This document shows, piece after piece, positions 30,301-35,789 of a stretch of 64,000 bases of DNA. Position numbers and translations under genes: made by a program. This DNA comes from Paragorgia papillata (lineage: Eukaryota; Cnidaria; Anthozoa; Scleralcyonacea; Coralliidae). The notes below the pieces were generated by a model that was not told the origin of the DNA, did not search any database, and saw only the letters and a program-made list of their open reading frames with translations. The number at the start of each line of letters is the position of its first letter. The stretch's first letter is position 1. Where the stretch lies: the NCBI GenBank assembly GCA_035771165.1, contig JAWNZC010000001.1, positions 3,405,001 to 3,469,000 of the forward strand, in the 5' to 3' direction.

Positions 30301-32807
30301 TGTTAAAATGCCTATGCAGCGAAATTTCACCCCAGTTTTTTATGATTGCATTTGAAAGAACACTTAAATTGACAAAGAACATCTTTCGTAGAATTTCGTT
30401 TCCTTGCTTCATTCTTGAGATATTCAGGTTTGTTTGATATGCAAATGTCATACTTGTGACATCACACTGTATAATGACTTTTTGAAAGAGCATCAAGTTT
30501 AGGATGGTCCAAATATTTGACACCCAGCTACACACGTTTAGTGGCCAGTCATGGCTACATACATGCAAGTGCAAATTTTTATTAAGTACTTTCGATAAGT
30601 ACTCTCAAAGAAAATCATACTTTTCTAAAAAGTCATTATGTAGTGTGATGTCATAAGTATGACGTTTGCATATCAAACAAACCTGAATATCTCAAGAATG
30701 AAGCAAGGAAACGAAATTCTACGAAAGATGCTACTTTGTCAATTTATAAGTGTTCTTTCAAATGCAATCACAAAAAACTGGGGTGAAATTTCGTTGCATG
30801 GGCACTTCAAAGGAGAAGTCCACTCCAGAATACATGTTGTTTTTTGCTATTTTATTTTCTTTCACTTTTTCTATTCTTTTTTTTCTTTTCTTTTTTTCCT
30901 ACTTTTTTGTTGTTTATTTTTGTAGTTTCTTTTTTCTTTTTATTGATTCTATTTATTTTTCTCCTTTTCCTTTCTTTTTCTTCTTTTTTTTAATTTTTCT
31001 TTTTTTTCCTTTTTTTTCTTCTTTTTTCTTCTTTTTCTTCTTCTTCTTTTTTTTAAATTTATTTTTAAAACTTTTTTTCTCTCTTCATTTTCTTTTCCTT
31101 TTTCTTCCGTTTTCCCCGTTTTTTTCCTTTTTCTTATTTTCTCTATTTATTTTGTCGTTAATAGTTTTCAAATGAAGTGGGCAGCATCCGATTTGTATTA
31201 TTTTATTATATGTTAACTATCTAATTTATTTTATTCTTTTCCCTATTTTTAAGCTCATTCATTACTTGACATCTCGTGGTGCATCTTTGGTGCGATCAAA
31301 GACATCTACTGATCCCATTGGGCAATTGGAAAGTGAGTTATAATACATGTCACGCGTTATATTATATTGTATTGTATTGTATTGTATTGTATTGTATTGT
31401 ATTGTATTGTATTGTATTGTATTGTATTGTATTGTATTGTATTTAATTAATATATCTTACGTATGTTAAAACTTGGGTAGAGCAGGGTAGGCTATGGTAC
31501 TCTACTCTACTCTACTCTACTCTACTCTACTCTACTCTACTCTACTCTACTCTACTCTACTCTACTCTACTCTACTCTACTCTACTCTACTCTACTCTAC
31601 TCTACTGTACTCTACTCTACTCTACTCTACTCTACTCTACTCTACTCTACTCTACTCTACTCTACTCTACTCTACTCTACTCTACTCTACTCTACTCTAC
31701 TCTACTCTACTCTACTCTACTCTACTCTACTCTACTCTACTCTACTCTACTCTACTCTACTCTACTCTACTCTACTCTACTCTACTCTACTCTACTCTAC
31801 TCTACTCTACTCTACTCTACTCTACTCTACTCTACTCTACTCTACTCTACTCTACTCTACTCTACTCTACTCTACTCTACTCTACTCTACTCTACTCTAC
31901 TCTACTCTACTCTACTCTACTCTGAGTAATGATTTATTTAACGTCGCAACCACAGTATGTGGTCGCCCAATCATCCGAGCCAGAAGCTCGTGTTAAAAGT
32001 GCACGACATAAGCTAAGACCTAACGTGTTGATTTTACGGAGGGAGGAAAACCACAGAGCCCTGCGAGAAACCCTCGAAGCACAGGAGAGACCAACTAAAC
32101 TCTACTCACATGAAATTCAAGTTGGAGAACGGGATTATTCCCAGACGGTCACCCATCCAAGTACTAACCCCGTCCAACTGGGCTTAACTATTGGTGAGAG
32201 GCAGCGCCCTAACAGCACATGCCACCCGTGCTCTGCTCAGCTCAGCTCAGCTCTGCTCTGCTCTGCTCTGCTCTACTCTACTCTTCTCTTGTCTACGCCA
32301 CTTCACTCCACTCGAACGAACGAACGATCGAAACCAACGAAAGGACGGACCAACCAATCAAACAAACAAACAAACAAACAAACAAACAAACAAACAAACA
32401 AACAAACAAACAAACAAACAGACAATTAATCAACCAACCATCTAACTAATCAAACAAACAAACAATCAATCAACTAACCATATCAATAACTAAATAACTA
32501 ATAAACAATCAAAAATCAAAAATCTTTATCAAACATTTCCATTTTATTAGATCTGAACTACAACCTGCCACTGAAGAGCTACATCCAACGGTCTGTAGAT
32601 GAACAATTTCTTTCTTGTGTCATCGAAGGCGACATGGATAAATTAGGAAATCTTCTTCAGCTTGGTGCAAACATTGCTTACTCTAACCCCAACTCAAACG
32701 AAACAGCTGTATCCCTTTGCATCAACTATCACAGCGTGGATCTGTTGAAGTTCTTGGAAAACAGAGGCGCCGTTCTCACAATTCCAGCGGATGGCAAAGG
32801 TTTGTAA
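11089..32807 (+). CDS. Ankyrin-repeat protein gene, 14 exons traced, 5' end not found
   Basis: Fourteen exons join in a single frame of about 1,016 codons (3,048 bp), and every intron phase matches across its junction. The product is a chain of ankyrin repeats, seen as TALMLAV..., GWTTLLLAAHKNNVEVVKLL, GNTPLSLAIKDGHLHLVRIL and THLHQAVEIGDLNLVRML. Ankyrin repeats are protein-binding helical stacks, so a scaffold or regulatory role is likely but the partner is unknown. Several blocks begin with a similar motif (NDLWNAVLKGD, NLLWKAVDEEN, EQIWNAVQGES, KKLLDAAKYGK), suggesting duplicated groups of repeats. No signal peptide or membrane segment is visible. The first traced exon starts mid-codon, so upstream exons are missing or lie in the transposon-rich DNA before it. 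The last exon either stops at TAA 32805-32807 by read-through of its donor or continues beyond recognition. Confidence 0.85.
11380..11790. repeat. CACTC / TACTC pentamer array (intron 1)
   Basis: About 35 CACTC units switch at about 11580 to TACTC units, with scattered TTCACTC variants toward the end. The same TACTC pentamer forms the large array in intron 13. Confidence 0.95.
11790..12215. repeat. ACTCGACACTTG 12-mer array (intron 1)
   Basis: A degenerate 10- to 12-bp unit, ACTCGACACTTG, is repeated over 400 bp and directly continues the pentamer array. Open frames on both strands are by-products of the repeat. Confidence 0.9.
12310..12476 (+). CDS. Ankyrin gene, exon 2
   Basis: Acceptor TACTTTAG, donor GTACAG. 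Phase 0 in, phase 2 out. It encodes VLVEVDAADLDRLRTLAKAG and continues with ADFYQDGQVLVRAM, a divergent ankyrin repeat, ending ...NPANDR across the junction with exon 3. Confidence 0.8.
12787..13154. mobile_element. Mutator-like element, copy 2, left end truncated
   Basis: Matches the 7729-8136 element in opposite internal orientation. The right end CCAGAG...GAACGAGATTG is intact. The left side starts only at GGGATAATCCGTTTCAAAT, so about 60 bp of the terminal repeat is lost. Confidence 0.8.
12820..13002 (-). CDS. Small frame of the Mutator-like element, copy 2
   Basis: The same 61-codon frame as at 7869-8054 on the opposite strand, starting MSDDKTPVKTLPRSISSPYV, with CRCCNSSF intact. An upstream in-frame ATG adds 13 residues. 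It has no stop or frameshift relative to copy 1. The first ~120 bases of the frame are identical between copies. Function unknown. Confidence 0.4.
   Translation of the reverse strand, partial: SDDKTPVKTLPRSISSPYVCRCCNSSFASNPIDLFGEKSNRENILSRFRSDIYECVPQPE
13318..13860 (-). mobile_element. 5S-rRNA-derived SINE-like element, copy 1, interrupted
   Basis: Read on the minus strand, the right part contains GGTTAGTACTTGGAT followed by GACCACCTGGGAAT. This matches the internal promoter region of 5S rRNA. The rest continues into the shared body (GGAGGAAAACCGGAGAACCC on plus). A MITE at 13517-13763 splits it. Other copies are at 29487, 31950, 34607 and 35315. Confidence 0.75.
13517..13763. mobile_element. 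MITE nested in the SINE copy
   Basis: Inverted ends TTGACCGTACCGAAAAAGAT and its near complement (ATCTTTTTCGGTACTGTCAA) border ~247 bp with no coding frame. Comparison with uninterrupted SINE copies marks the insertion. Confidence 0.8.
13903..14086 (+). CDS. Ankyrin gene, exon 3
   Basis: Acceptor CAATGACAG, donor GTAATA. The first base completes the AGG codon of exon 2. It encodes YIEAIQPDGKTYAGYL, a lysine-rich helix, then VAEAGNLPRVQALLKLGLQ, the start of an ankyrin repeat that continues in exon 4. Confidence 0.85.
14735..15195. repeat. 17-bp minisatellite GCGGACACCCCTCTTAA
   Basis: About 25 units alternate between two variants, GCGGACACCCCTCTTAA and GCGGGAACCCCTCTTAA, in a loosely higher-order pattern. 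It lies within the TA-flanked element. Confidence 0.95.
15426..16071 (+). pseudogene. 5'-truncated LINE, C-terminal reverse transcriptase fragment
   Basis: The frame from 15426 reads CCTVWGNASKEKLNDLLKLQ and then KRSARTIL, typical of the region after the polymerase core in CR1/jockey-like non-LTR retrotransposons. It hits a stop at about 15655. A frame change resumes at FVGEAHSVSTRASLTHLRIP and continues through FNSLPNRLKD to about 15945. The 3' end is an AATAAA followed by (CAAA)n at 16028-16071, a common LINE tail. The copy is dead because of 5' truncation and the frameshift. It sits inside the TA-flanked element in intron 3. Confidence 0.8.
16140..16318. repeat. ATT/ATC trinucleotide-rich repeat
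   Basis: Imperfect ATTATC/GATCAT repeat leading into the exon 4 acceptor (ATTATTGCAG). Confidence 0.85.
16319..16603 (+). CDS. Ankyrin gene, exon 4
   Basis: Acceptor TATTGCAG, donor GTAATT, phase 0 both sides, 95 codons. It encodes a textbook ankyrin repeat, RPDGHTALMLAVIKKRVDVV followed by NLLLDNGADVKQVN, then a charged helical stretch. It is one of the clearest exons. Confidence 0.92.
16676..17120. repeat. TTTG tetramer array (intron 4)
   Basis: (TTTG)n with GTGTGT interruptions. The Cys/Leu/Phe/Val frames in all three phases are artefacts. Confidence 0.95.
17293..18830. mobile_element. Composite element with tips TTTGCACGATGACGTAC
   Basis: ATTTGCACGATGACGTAC near 17302 and its complement near 18805-18822 form short inverted ends. 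Inside lie a foldback repeat around 17930-18040 (ACGTTTCGAGCGAA with GAGTCTAACG / CGTTAGACTC arms) and LINE-derived sequence. The boundaries are approximate. Confidence 0.5.
18060..18650 (-). pseudogene. LINE reverse-transcriptase C-terminal fragment
   Basis: The minus strand reads CLRRILNIKWQDRRTNSSVL, then QLRWAGHIVRM and RLPKKILYGELTNGKRN, then GGQRKRFKDNLKHNLKQC. I recognise this as the segment C-terminal to the polymerase domain in non-LTR retrotransposons. Internal stop codons (for example after GKRN) show it is not functional. Confidence 0.8.
18887..19130 (+). CDS. Ankyrin gene, exon 5
   Basis: Acceptor TGTTAAAG, donor GTAATT. Phase 0 in, phase 1 out. It encodes VNGTDADGNSILSLAVSCKC and then RGTGPVEMALVYRDAEVLKC with LFEAGVNIK, two ankyrin repeats. 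Confidence 0.9.
19188..19566. mobile_element. TIR element with tips AGGCCCGTTTC
   Basis: Left tip TAAGGCCCGTTTC and right tip GAAATGGGCCTAA are inverted. TTAGGTTCGACACATGAGAA recurs twice inside. No coding frame. Confidence 0.65.
19567..20180. repeat. CAAA/CCAA tetramer array (intron 5)
   Basis: Long (CAAA)n broken by CCAACTAAG and CAAGCAACC variants. The later part is CAAAACGAAA-rich. No genuine coding. Confidence 0.95.
20279..20434 (+). CDS. Ankyrin gene, exon 6
   Basis: Acceptor CTAAACAG, donor GTACAT. It completes the exon 5 codon as GCG. It encodes NGFAGSVEVIKEELGNLLWK and AVDEENVGEIKEMLTNCGAY, restarting an ankyrin block. Confidence 0.88.
20738..21545. mobile_element. TIR element 'AGGGGGCGATTACA', copy 2, with nested repeat
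   Basis: Same family as 7681-8512, with matching tips and interior. At about 20880-21160 it contains the second copy of the 285-bp repeat seen at 6727-7010, bordered by TA microsatellite. Here the Mutator-like insertion is absent. Confidence 0.8.
21801..22298. mobile_element. TTAA-bordered palindromic element, copy 1
   Basis: Two ~185-bp arms are near-perfect reverse complements, starting TTAAAGTGCCAATGCAGCGA and ending with its complement at 22298. The TTAA borders suggest a piggyBac- or Kolobok-type target. No coding frame. A second copy lies at 30303-30810. Confidence 0.85.
22312..22500 (-). pseudogene. Short LINE-derived coding fragment
   Basis: The minus strand reads RMWDVRAIVIPIVVGALDSI, then EKRSENLRQLGGIQ, before a stop. 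The pattern W-x-V-x-A-x-VIPIVVGALxxIP is one I associate with the C-terminal part of non-LTR retrotransposon ORFs. The fragment is under 60 codons and broken. Confidence 0.55.
22509..22812. mobile_element. 'GTATAAATACAC' element, copy 1
   Basis: The family has an inverted pair AGTATAAATACAC / GTGTATTTATACT about 180 bp apart. A hairpin follows with arms AATATCGGTGAATAATAACC and its complement around CTCGACTTCGTC. Other copies are at 22944-23240 and 28590-28912. All contain AAAATGGCCGCCAGCCAA. Confidence 0.8.
22944..23240. mobile_element. 'GTATAAATACAC' element, copy 2
   Basis: Closely similar to copy 1, with a short deletion after GTTGTCAATGCGA. Confidence 0.8.
23250..23475. repeat. Hairpin around GACCGAGGTC
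   Basis: Inverted arms TTACGGAAAAATATCAGACC and its complement, with GACCGAGGTCTTA / GTACATAAAGACCGAGGTC inside. Related GACCGGTCGAT palindromes occur at 23760-23800. No gene seen from 23240 to 24240. Confidence 0.65.
24240..24530. repeat. CAT/CGT trinucleotide array (intron 6)
   Basis: (ATC)n, (GTC)n and (ATCATC)n. The poly-Ile, poly-Ser and poly-Met frames are artefacts. Confidence 0.95.
24587..24718 (+). CDS. Ankyrin gene, exon 7
   Basis: Acceptor TTTTGTGTAG, donor GTGAGA. It encodes GWTTLLLAAHKNNVEVVKLL, CESQADVNKRCEDGRTAMSV and AVKTG, a near-consensus ankyrin repeat plus the start of the next. Phase 1 on both sides. Confidence 0.93.
25312..25795. mobile_element. Foldback repeat with GGTTAATAAG arms (intron 7)
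   Basis: TTGGTTAATAAGTCTTTATT at about 25314 pairs with AAATTCCTTATTAACC near 25664-25680. A second palindrome lies at about 25695-25765, with arms GGAAAGTATTTGCC and GGCAAATACTTTCC. Similar ATTAACCTCG...GGTC ends occur at 23250-23470 and 24130-24170. Confidence 0.6.
25828..26249 (+). CDS. Ankyrin gene, exon 8
   Basis: Acceptor TATCAACAG, donor GTTGAT (weak, but the phase and the ankyrin motif that spans it support it). It encodes QKDVLLYLVSEGASVNIADL, GNTPLSLAIKDGHLHLVRIL and LHAGANPY. A proline- and lysine-rich linker follows (PKQKPAPKY, DPSPPPKQQ), then KKLLDAAKYGKSNQ opens a new ankyrin block. This is the longest exon. Confidence 0.9.
26322..26416. mobile_element. Tiny Mutator-like MITE, ~95 bp
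   Basis: Near-perfect hairpin with tip AACCTCGTTCCCAGGGCC, flanked by CTTCCTTACT on both sides (26312-26321 and 26417-26426). Same tip family as 10381-10721. Confidence 0.8.
26595..26895 (+). CDS. Ankyrin gene, exon 9
   Basis: Acceptor TTAATCTAG, donor GTATGC. Phase 0 in, phase 1 out. VKEALAEGADIRFHDN completes the repeat begun in exon 8. A helical spacer follows, then NEQIWNAVQGESLERVQTLH with ECGAPLNW, a further ankyrin repeat. Confidence 0.9.
26940..27600. repeat. Pyrimidine-rich CTTTGT / GTCTTT array (intron 9)
   Basis: TTTTG, TTTTGTC, GCGGCTTTGCCTTT and CTTTGT repeats run in succession, then a polypyrimidine stretch. The very long Cys/Leu/Phe frames reflect the repeat. Confidence 0.95.
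27688..27881 (+). CDS. Ankyrin gene, exon 10
   Basis: Acceptor TTTTCCTAG, donor GTAAGT. It encodes LPGLLASSQDNPDILSYLLV, NCAENVPALRIRGLQGETVL and SLAEKRRFSKVATWVRAK. This is a divergent ankyrin repeat and the start of another. Phase 1 in, phase 0 out. Confidence 0.9.
28090..28590. mobile_element. ~500-bp element 'GGTGAATAGTG', copy 1
   Basis: Bordered by ACAATTATTCAC and TATTCACCTGCGAGATATATG motifs. It is a near match, in opposite orientation, to 32830-33690 once two SINEs in that copy are removed. The first 110 bp also form a hairpin around GAATATCC / GGATATTC. Confidence 0.7.
28590..28912. mobile_element. 'GTATAAATACAC' element, copy 3
   Basis: Same structure as copies 1 and 2 in intron 6, with a small tandem duplication of GAGGAAATTAA / AAAGAAAATG. 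Confidence 0.8.
29051..29260 (+). CDS. Ankyrin gene, exon 11
   Basis: Acceptor TTCCTTGCAG, donor GTAAGA, 70 codons, phase 0 both sides. It encodes LAMSHKDVTASTQIISLGAA, then GETHLHQAVEIGDLNLVRML and ARAGADVGADHQGHSLVDLS, close to the ankyrin consensus. Confidence 0.93.
29487..29790 (-). mobile_element. 5S-derived SINE-like element, copy 2
   Basis: Contains the shared body (GTGTTGATTTTATGGAGGGA) and, on the minus strand at its right end, AAGCCCGGTTAGACG and GTACTTGAATGGGTGACCG. It has a short internal duplication (TACTAGTGTACTAAGTTACT). Confidence 0.75.
29796..29966. repeat. 45-bp minisatellite, ~3.8 units
   Basis: The unit starts GGGATGTAGCATACGATTCC and continues GTGGGTTGTAGCATTCGGTG. Because 45 is divisible by 3, an open minus-strand frame (MLHPVDTECYNPRNR per unit) appears. 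There is no other sign that it is coding. Confidence 0.9.
30103..30285 (+). CDS. Ankyrin gene, exon 12
   Basis: Acceptor CAACCCTAG, donor GTACAG, 61 codons, phase 0 both sides. It encodes KLFSAASVGNLTTVQ, then GNIDAESYQGITPLKLAINS. The expected VxxLLExGAN is altered to VQGHHLEGGN, so this repeat is atypical. Confidence 0.88.
30303..30810. mobile_element. TTAA-type palindromic element, copy 2
   Basis: Matches 21801-22298 along its length, arms included. The tip bases are slightly decayed (TTAAAATGCC and GGCACTTCAA). It lies 17 bp downstream of exon 12. Confidence 0.85.
30838..31160. repeat. Polypyrimidine T/C tract (intron 12)
   Basis: TTTTTCTTT-rich for about 300 bp. Phe/Leu/Ser frames are artefacts. 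Confidence 0.95.
31254..31332 (+). CDS. Ankyrin gene, exon 13
   Basis: Acceptor ATTTTTAAG, donor GTGAGT. It encodes LIHYLTSRGASLVRSKTSTD then PIGQLEN, completing the ankyrin repeat opened in exon 12 (second helix and loop). At 79 bp it is the smallest exon. Confidence 0.82.
31365..31442. repeat. GTATT pentamer array
   Basis: Pure (GTATT)n just after the exon 13 donor. Confidence 0.97.
31496..31924. repeat. CTCTA pentamer satellite, ~85 units
   Basis: Almost perfect array with one visible substitution (TACTGTACTC near 31606-31612). A 143-codon frame (repeated LLYST) results purely from the repeat. The near-perfect purity suggests a recent expansion. Confidence 0.98.
31950..32255 (-). mobile_element. 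5S-derived SINE-like element, copy 3
   Basis: The minus strand reads GGTTAGTACTTGGATGGGTG then ACCGTCTGGGAATAATCCC, the best match to the 5S internal promoter in this window. The body with GGAGGGAGGAAAACC follows. It starts directly after the CTCTA satellite. Confidence 0.8.
32360..32470. repeat. CAAA tetramer array
   Basis: (AACA)n followed by degenerate AATCAACC units before exon 14. Confidence 0.93.
32551..32807 (+). CDS. Ankyrin gene, exon 14 (last traced)
   Basis: Acceptor TTTTATTAG; the first two bases complete an AAT codon from exon 13. It encodes DEQFLSCVIEGDMDKLGNLL, then QLGANIAYSNPNSNETAVSL and DLLKFLENRGAVL, two ankyrin repeats. A possible donor, GTTTGT, lies after 32799. If it is not used, the frame ends two codons later at TAA 32805-32807. 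I see no further ankyrin exon before the next gene cluster, which slightly favours this being terminal. Confidence 0.85.
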
Positions 32808-32954
32808 AGTAATTAAATAATATTTATTGTTAGTATATACCTCGCAGCTGAATAGTGCTTTTCACGCAATCTGATTGGTTCCTCTAGCTCGGGATATCCT
32901 GCACTATTAAGGTGCGGGCAAAACAAAATGGCGGCCAGTTTTGCCTTGTTTACA

Positions 32955-33125
32955 ATGATTATTGTGGGACAGTGAACTCGGGTGGAGAATAATATTAAGG
33001 TGTTACTCTGAGTGACGAACCATACCGGACAAGTAAAGAAAACTCTACCGGACAAGTAGAGAAAACTCTACTTGGCCCGCGACCTTCGGTTTACTAGTCC
33101 GATGCTCTACCAACTAAGCTACAGG
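32955..33125 (-). mobile_element. tRNA-derived SINE, copy 1
   Basis: On the minus strand the A box TAGCTTAGTTGGTAGAGCA is followed by GAAGGTCGCGGGCC (B box partly deleted) and a body, CTCTACTTGTCCGGTATGGT. It ends near CACAATAATCA. Confidence 0.75.
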
Positions 33126-33229
33126 TCAAGTTGGGAGCTGAAGGTCGAGTGGTAGTACTTAGGCTATTTGATATTTCGAAACAGACTAGTTTCTTCAATA
33201 TCTAGACAACAGTCTTCATACATGACGAT

Positions 33230-33400
33230 TTCGAATGATAATTGTGGGACAGTGAACTCCGTGAAGAAGAAGAATAATAATGTGTTACTCCGAGTGACGA
33301 ACCATACCGGACAAGTAGAGAAAACTGTACTTGGCCCGGCTGGGATTCGAACCCGCGACCTTCGGTTTATGTTGATAAACAAGCCTGATGTAGTAGCATA
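33230..33400 (-). mobile_element. tRNA-derived SINE, copy 2
   Basis: Same family. Here the B box GGTTCGAATCC is intact (minus strand near 33345-33355), but the tRNA 5' half has been replaced by the host element. The body matches copy 1 closely. Confidence 0.75.
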
Positions 33401-33690
33401 ACGACAAAAATCAACAAAATTAAGTAGGAGAGTGTCCACAGGTATGTTTCTTCAAAATTTTCTAGCCATTAATATATCCAAAAGTTGTAGAAACTGTTTT
33501 GCCGGTCAATATCGAGTACGCCAAGTCGCCAAATTGCTAGCGGCCCTGTCTTGCATAAAAATACCGAAAACTGATATAGGAATGTTAAACTTGTTATTTC
33601 ATTTCTGAGGTATATGTTAAAATTCGCAACTCGGTGCATATCCAGCGCTATTCACCTCCACTTCGGTGAATAATTGTTAATTATATATCA

Positions 33691-34066
33691 AGCGGTCTTC
33701 GAATGGCGGTCCGAGAATCCTGTTGTTTCCCGCGTAACCCATTGCAGCGGGCAACATTACTTTTATTTTGCTCTAGGGAAAATTACGAAAACCGGAATTA
33801 GATGGTCAGGTTCAGTTTGTCTTTATTTTCTCCAGTTTTCTTTCATTCAAAACAACCGCTCGTTGTTGCCCTCGGCTTTGCCTCGGGAAACAACGGCGGT
33901 TTCGGGGTCACAAAACACACTGTTTCCCTCGGTATAAGTGTTTGTTCTATAACCGGAAGTGAATAAGCGAGAACACCCATTTTGATTGACTTCTGAGCCA
34001 AACAACCGTGCTAACTTTGTCCCTAGATCGTTAACGTGAGAAGATGTAGCGCCATCTTGCGCAATT
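33691..34066. other. No gene seen
   Basis: Short frames only. It contains a GGGAAACAAC / GTTGTTTCCC inverted pair around 33705-33895. Confidence 0.5.
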
Positions 34067-34381
34067 AAGGTGAGGTAATACGGGCGACATTTTCCTTCAA
34101 CTTTCAACGCAACTTTGTTGCTGTCAGTTGAAAAGCATTGTTGCACGTATTACCACCCACCTTAAACATTGTCTCACAACAATGATTTTGTTGCACGTTG
34201 AAAAAAATTGTTGAAAAAAGTTGACTCCAGTTCTACTTGGTGCAACATGCTGATTCAACTTGCAACAAAATCATTGTTGCGTGACAATGTTTAAGGTGGG
34301 TGGTAATACGTACAACAACGTTATTCAACTTGCAACGCAACAATGTTGCAGAAATTTGTTGCTCGTATTACTTCACCTTTA
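34067..34381. mobile_element. TIR element with tips AAGGTGAGGTAATACG
   Basis: Left AAGGTGAGGTAATACGGGC and right CGTATTACTTCACCTT are inverted. CAACAATGATTTTGTTGCA-like palindromes fill the interior. A fragment of the same family lies at about 17125-17215 in intron 4. Confidence 0.75.
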
Positions 34382-35314
34382 CGTGCGATGCGTGTGAAAT
34401 GCTAAGGTAACCAATATCGGAACTACTAATTTTTAAAACAAACCTATTATATTTCAGTATTTTGTCCAGTGCCACCTATCCAGAAATTTTTTACGATGTT
34501 TTATATATCTCGCTATAATCTTGTTGAAAGTCTATTTAGTACCGCGCACGCGCATTTTGCTGCGAATGTTTACATAATGAGAAGGAAAAGACTGGGAGCT
34601 AATTATCCGTAATTGCAGCCGGTGGCTGAATTGCGAAGGACGCAAATCAACGTGACCGAGTCGAAGGCATATCAAAGGCGCTCCAGCTAGGAAGCGCTGC
34701 CATACGACACATTTTATTTATTTTATTTTCATTTTATTTTATTAGCTTTGCCACCAGGATATATATATACATAAAAATAATAAGCTAAATGGACGATGGC
34801 TGCAAGGGTATCCGCAACAGCATATGGCTAATTACTGCGGACCCAAAAATAAAAAAATAAAAAATAAAATTTAGGGAAAATGACAATATATAAACAGTTA
34901 GACTTCGTGAGTTGTTGCACCTTGGACAGATGGTCTTAAATGTACGCGAATCTTCACAGTCATATAAGTTCTCTAACGCAGTAAAATAGTATTTAAGCAG
35001 TACGTACTTAAAAAAACTTAAGGCTGGTCATGCTTAAGTCTAGCTTCTCAGCAGGTGTGTTCCCAAGTTCTAATTGTTCTTGTCCAAAAGAATCTTTGGT
35101 GAGTCGTCGTTTTGCATCGTGGAACTATGTACTTAGCTGTGGTGGCGTTGCTGCATGATCTAGTGGTAGTTTTCTTAAGCGGAACATAGGAGGAGCTGAT
35201 TAAGCCATGAGTGACGTTGAAATAGTCCACCATGTCCAAGTATTCGTGCTAATAACAGATTAGAAGTAGAGCTGTAGAGATAGCAATAACAGTCTAGATG
35301 TATAGCTAACATGT
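34382..35314. other. No gene seen; SINE fragment and 3'-flank motif
   Basis: At 34541-34556 the motif ACCGCGCACGCGCATT occurs. It otherwise follows every Kelch gene copy in the cluster. At 34607-34716 there is a fragment of the 5S-derived SINE body (AAGGCATATCAAAGGCGCTC). The rest is AT-rich without a frame. Confidence 0.5.
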
Positions 35315-35640
35315 TAGAGCACGGATCACAGGTAAGATGTCACTGTTGATTTTACGGAGGGAAGAAAACCGGAGAACCCGGCGAAAAACTCTCGAAGCAC
35401 AGGAGAGATCAACTACAACTTTACTCACACGAGTCCCAAACTCGAGAACGAGGTCATACCTAGATGGTAACAACTTTCAAGGGCCGTCGAAAGCGCACCG
35501 GACCCCACAAGATTTGTGTGGAGCTTTACTGGACGTGAGTCCTGAAACCCTATCTCCGCCCGACCGGGCTTAACATTGGACTGCAGTGCATGGTGAGAGG
35601 CACTCAGCGCGCTAACAACTGCACACGTCATCACCGTGCT
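35315..35640 (-). mobile_element. 5S-derived SINE-like element, copy 5
   Basis: Body with TTGATTTTACGGAGGGAAGA and right end CCCGACCGGGCTTAACATTG. About 100 bp of foreign sequence (around 35460-35550) interrupts the 5S-like part. Confidence 0.65.
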
Positions 35641-35789
35641 CAATTGCAAAAGTCAACACAGGAACGAGAAGGCAAAAATGAGATTGCAAAAAAAAAAAAG
35701 ATATGACAAAGAAACAAAAGCAGGTAGAAAACAAAAACTTACAAATAAAACTAAAAGCATACGCAAACGAGAATGGTAAAAAAATATCA

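Larger units (their letters stand above)
32830..33690. mobile_element. ~500-bp element 'GGTGAATAGTG', copy 2, with two SINEs inside
   Basis: Reverse-orientation homologue of 28090-28590. It starts at ATATACCTCGCAGCTGAATA and ends TTCGGTGAATAATTGTTAA. The insertion at about 32950-33390 is absent from the other copy. Confidence 0.7.

Noticed and set aside
31494..31925. 143-codon frame of repeated LLYST
   Set aside because: Pure pentamer satellite.
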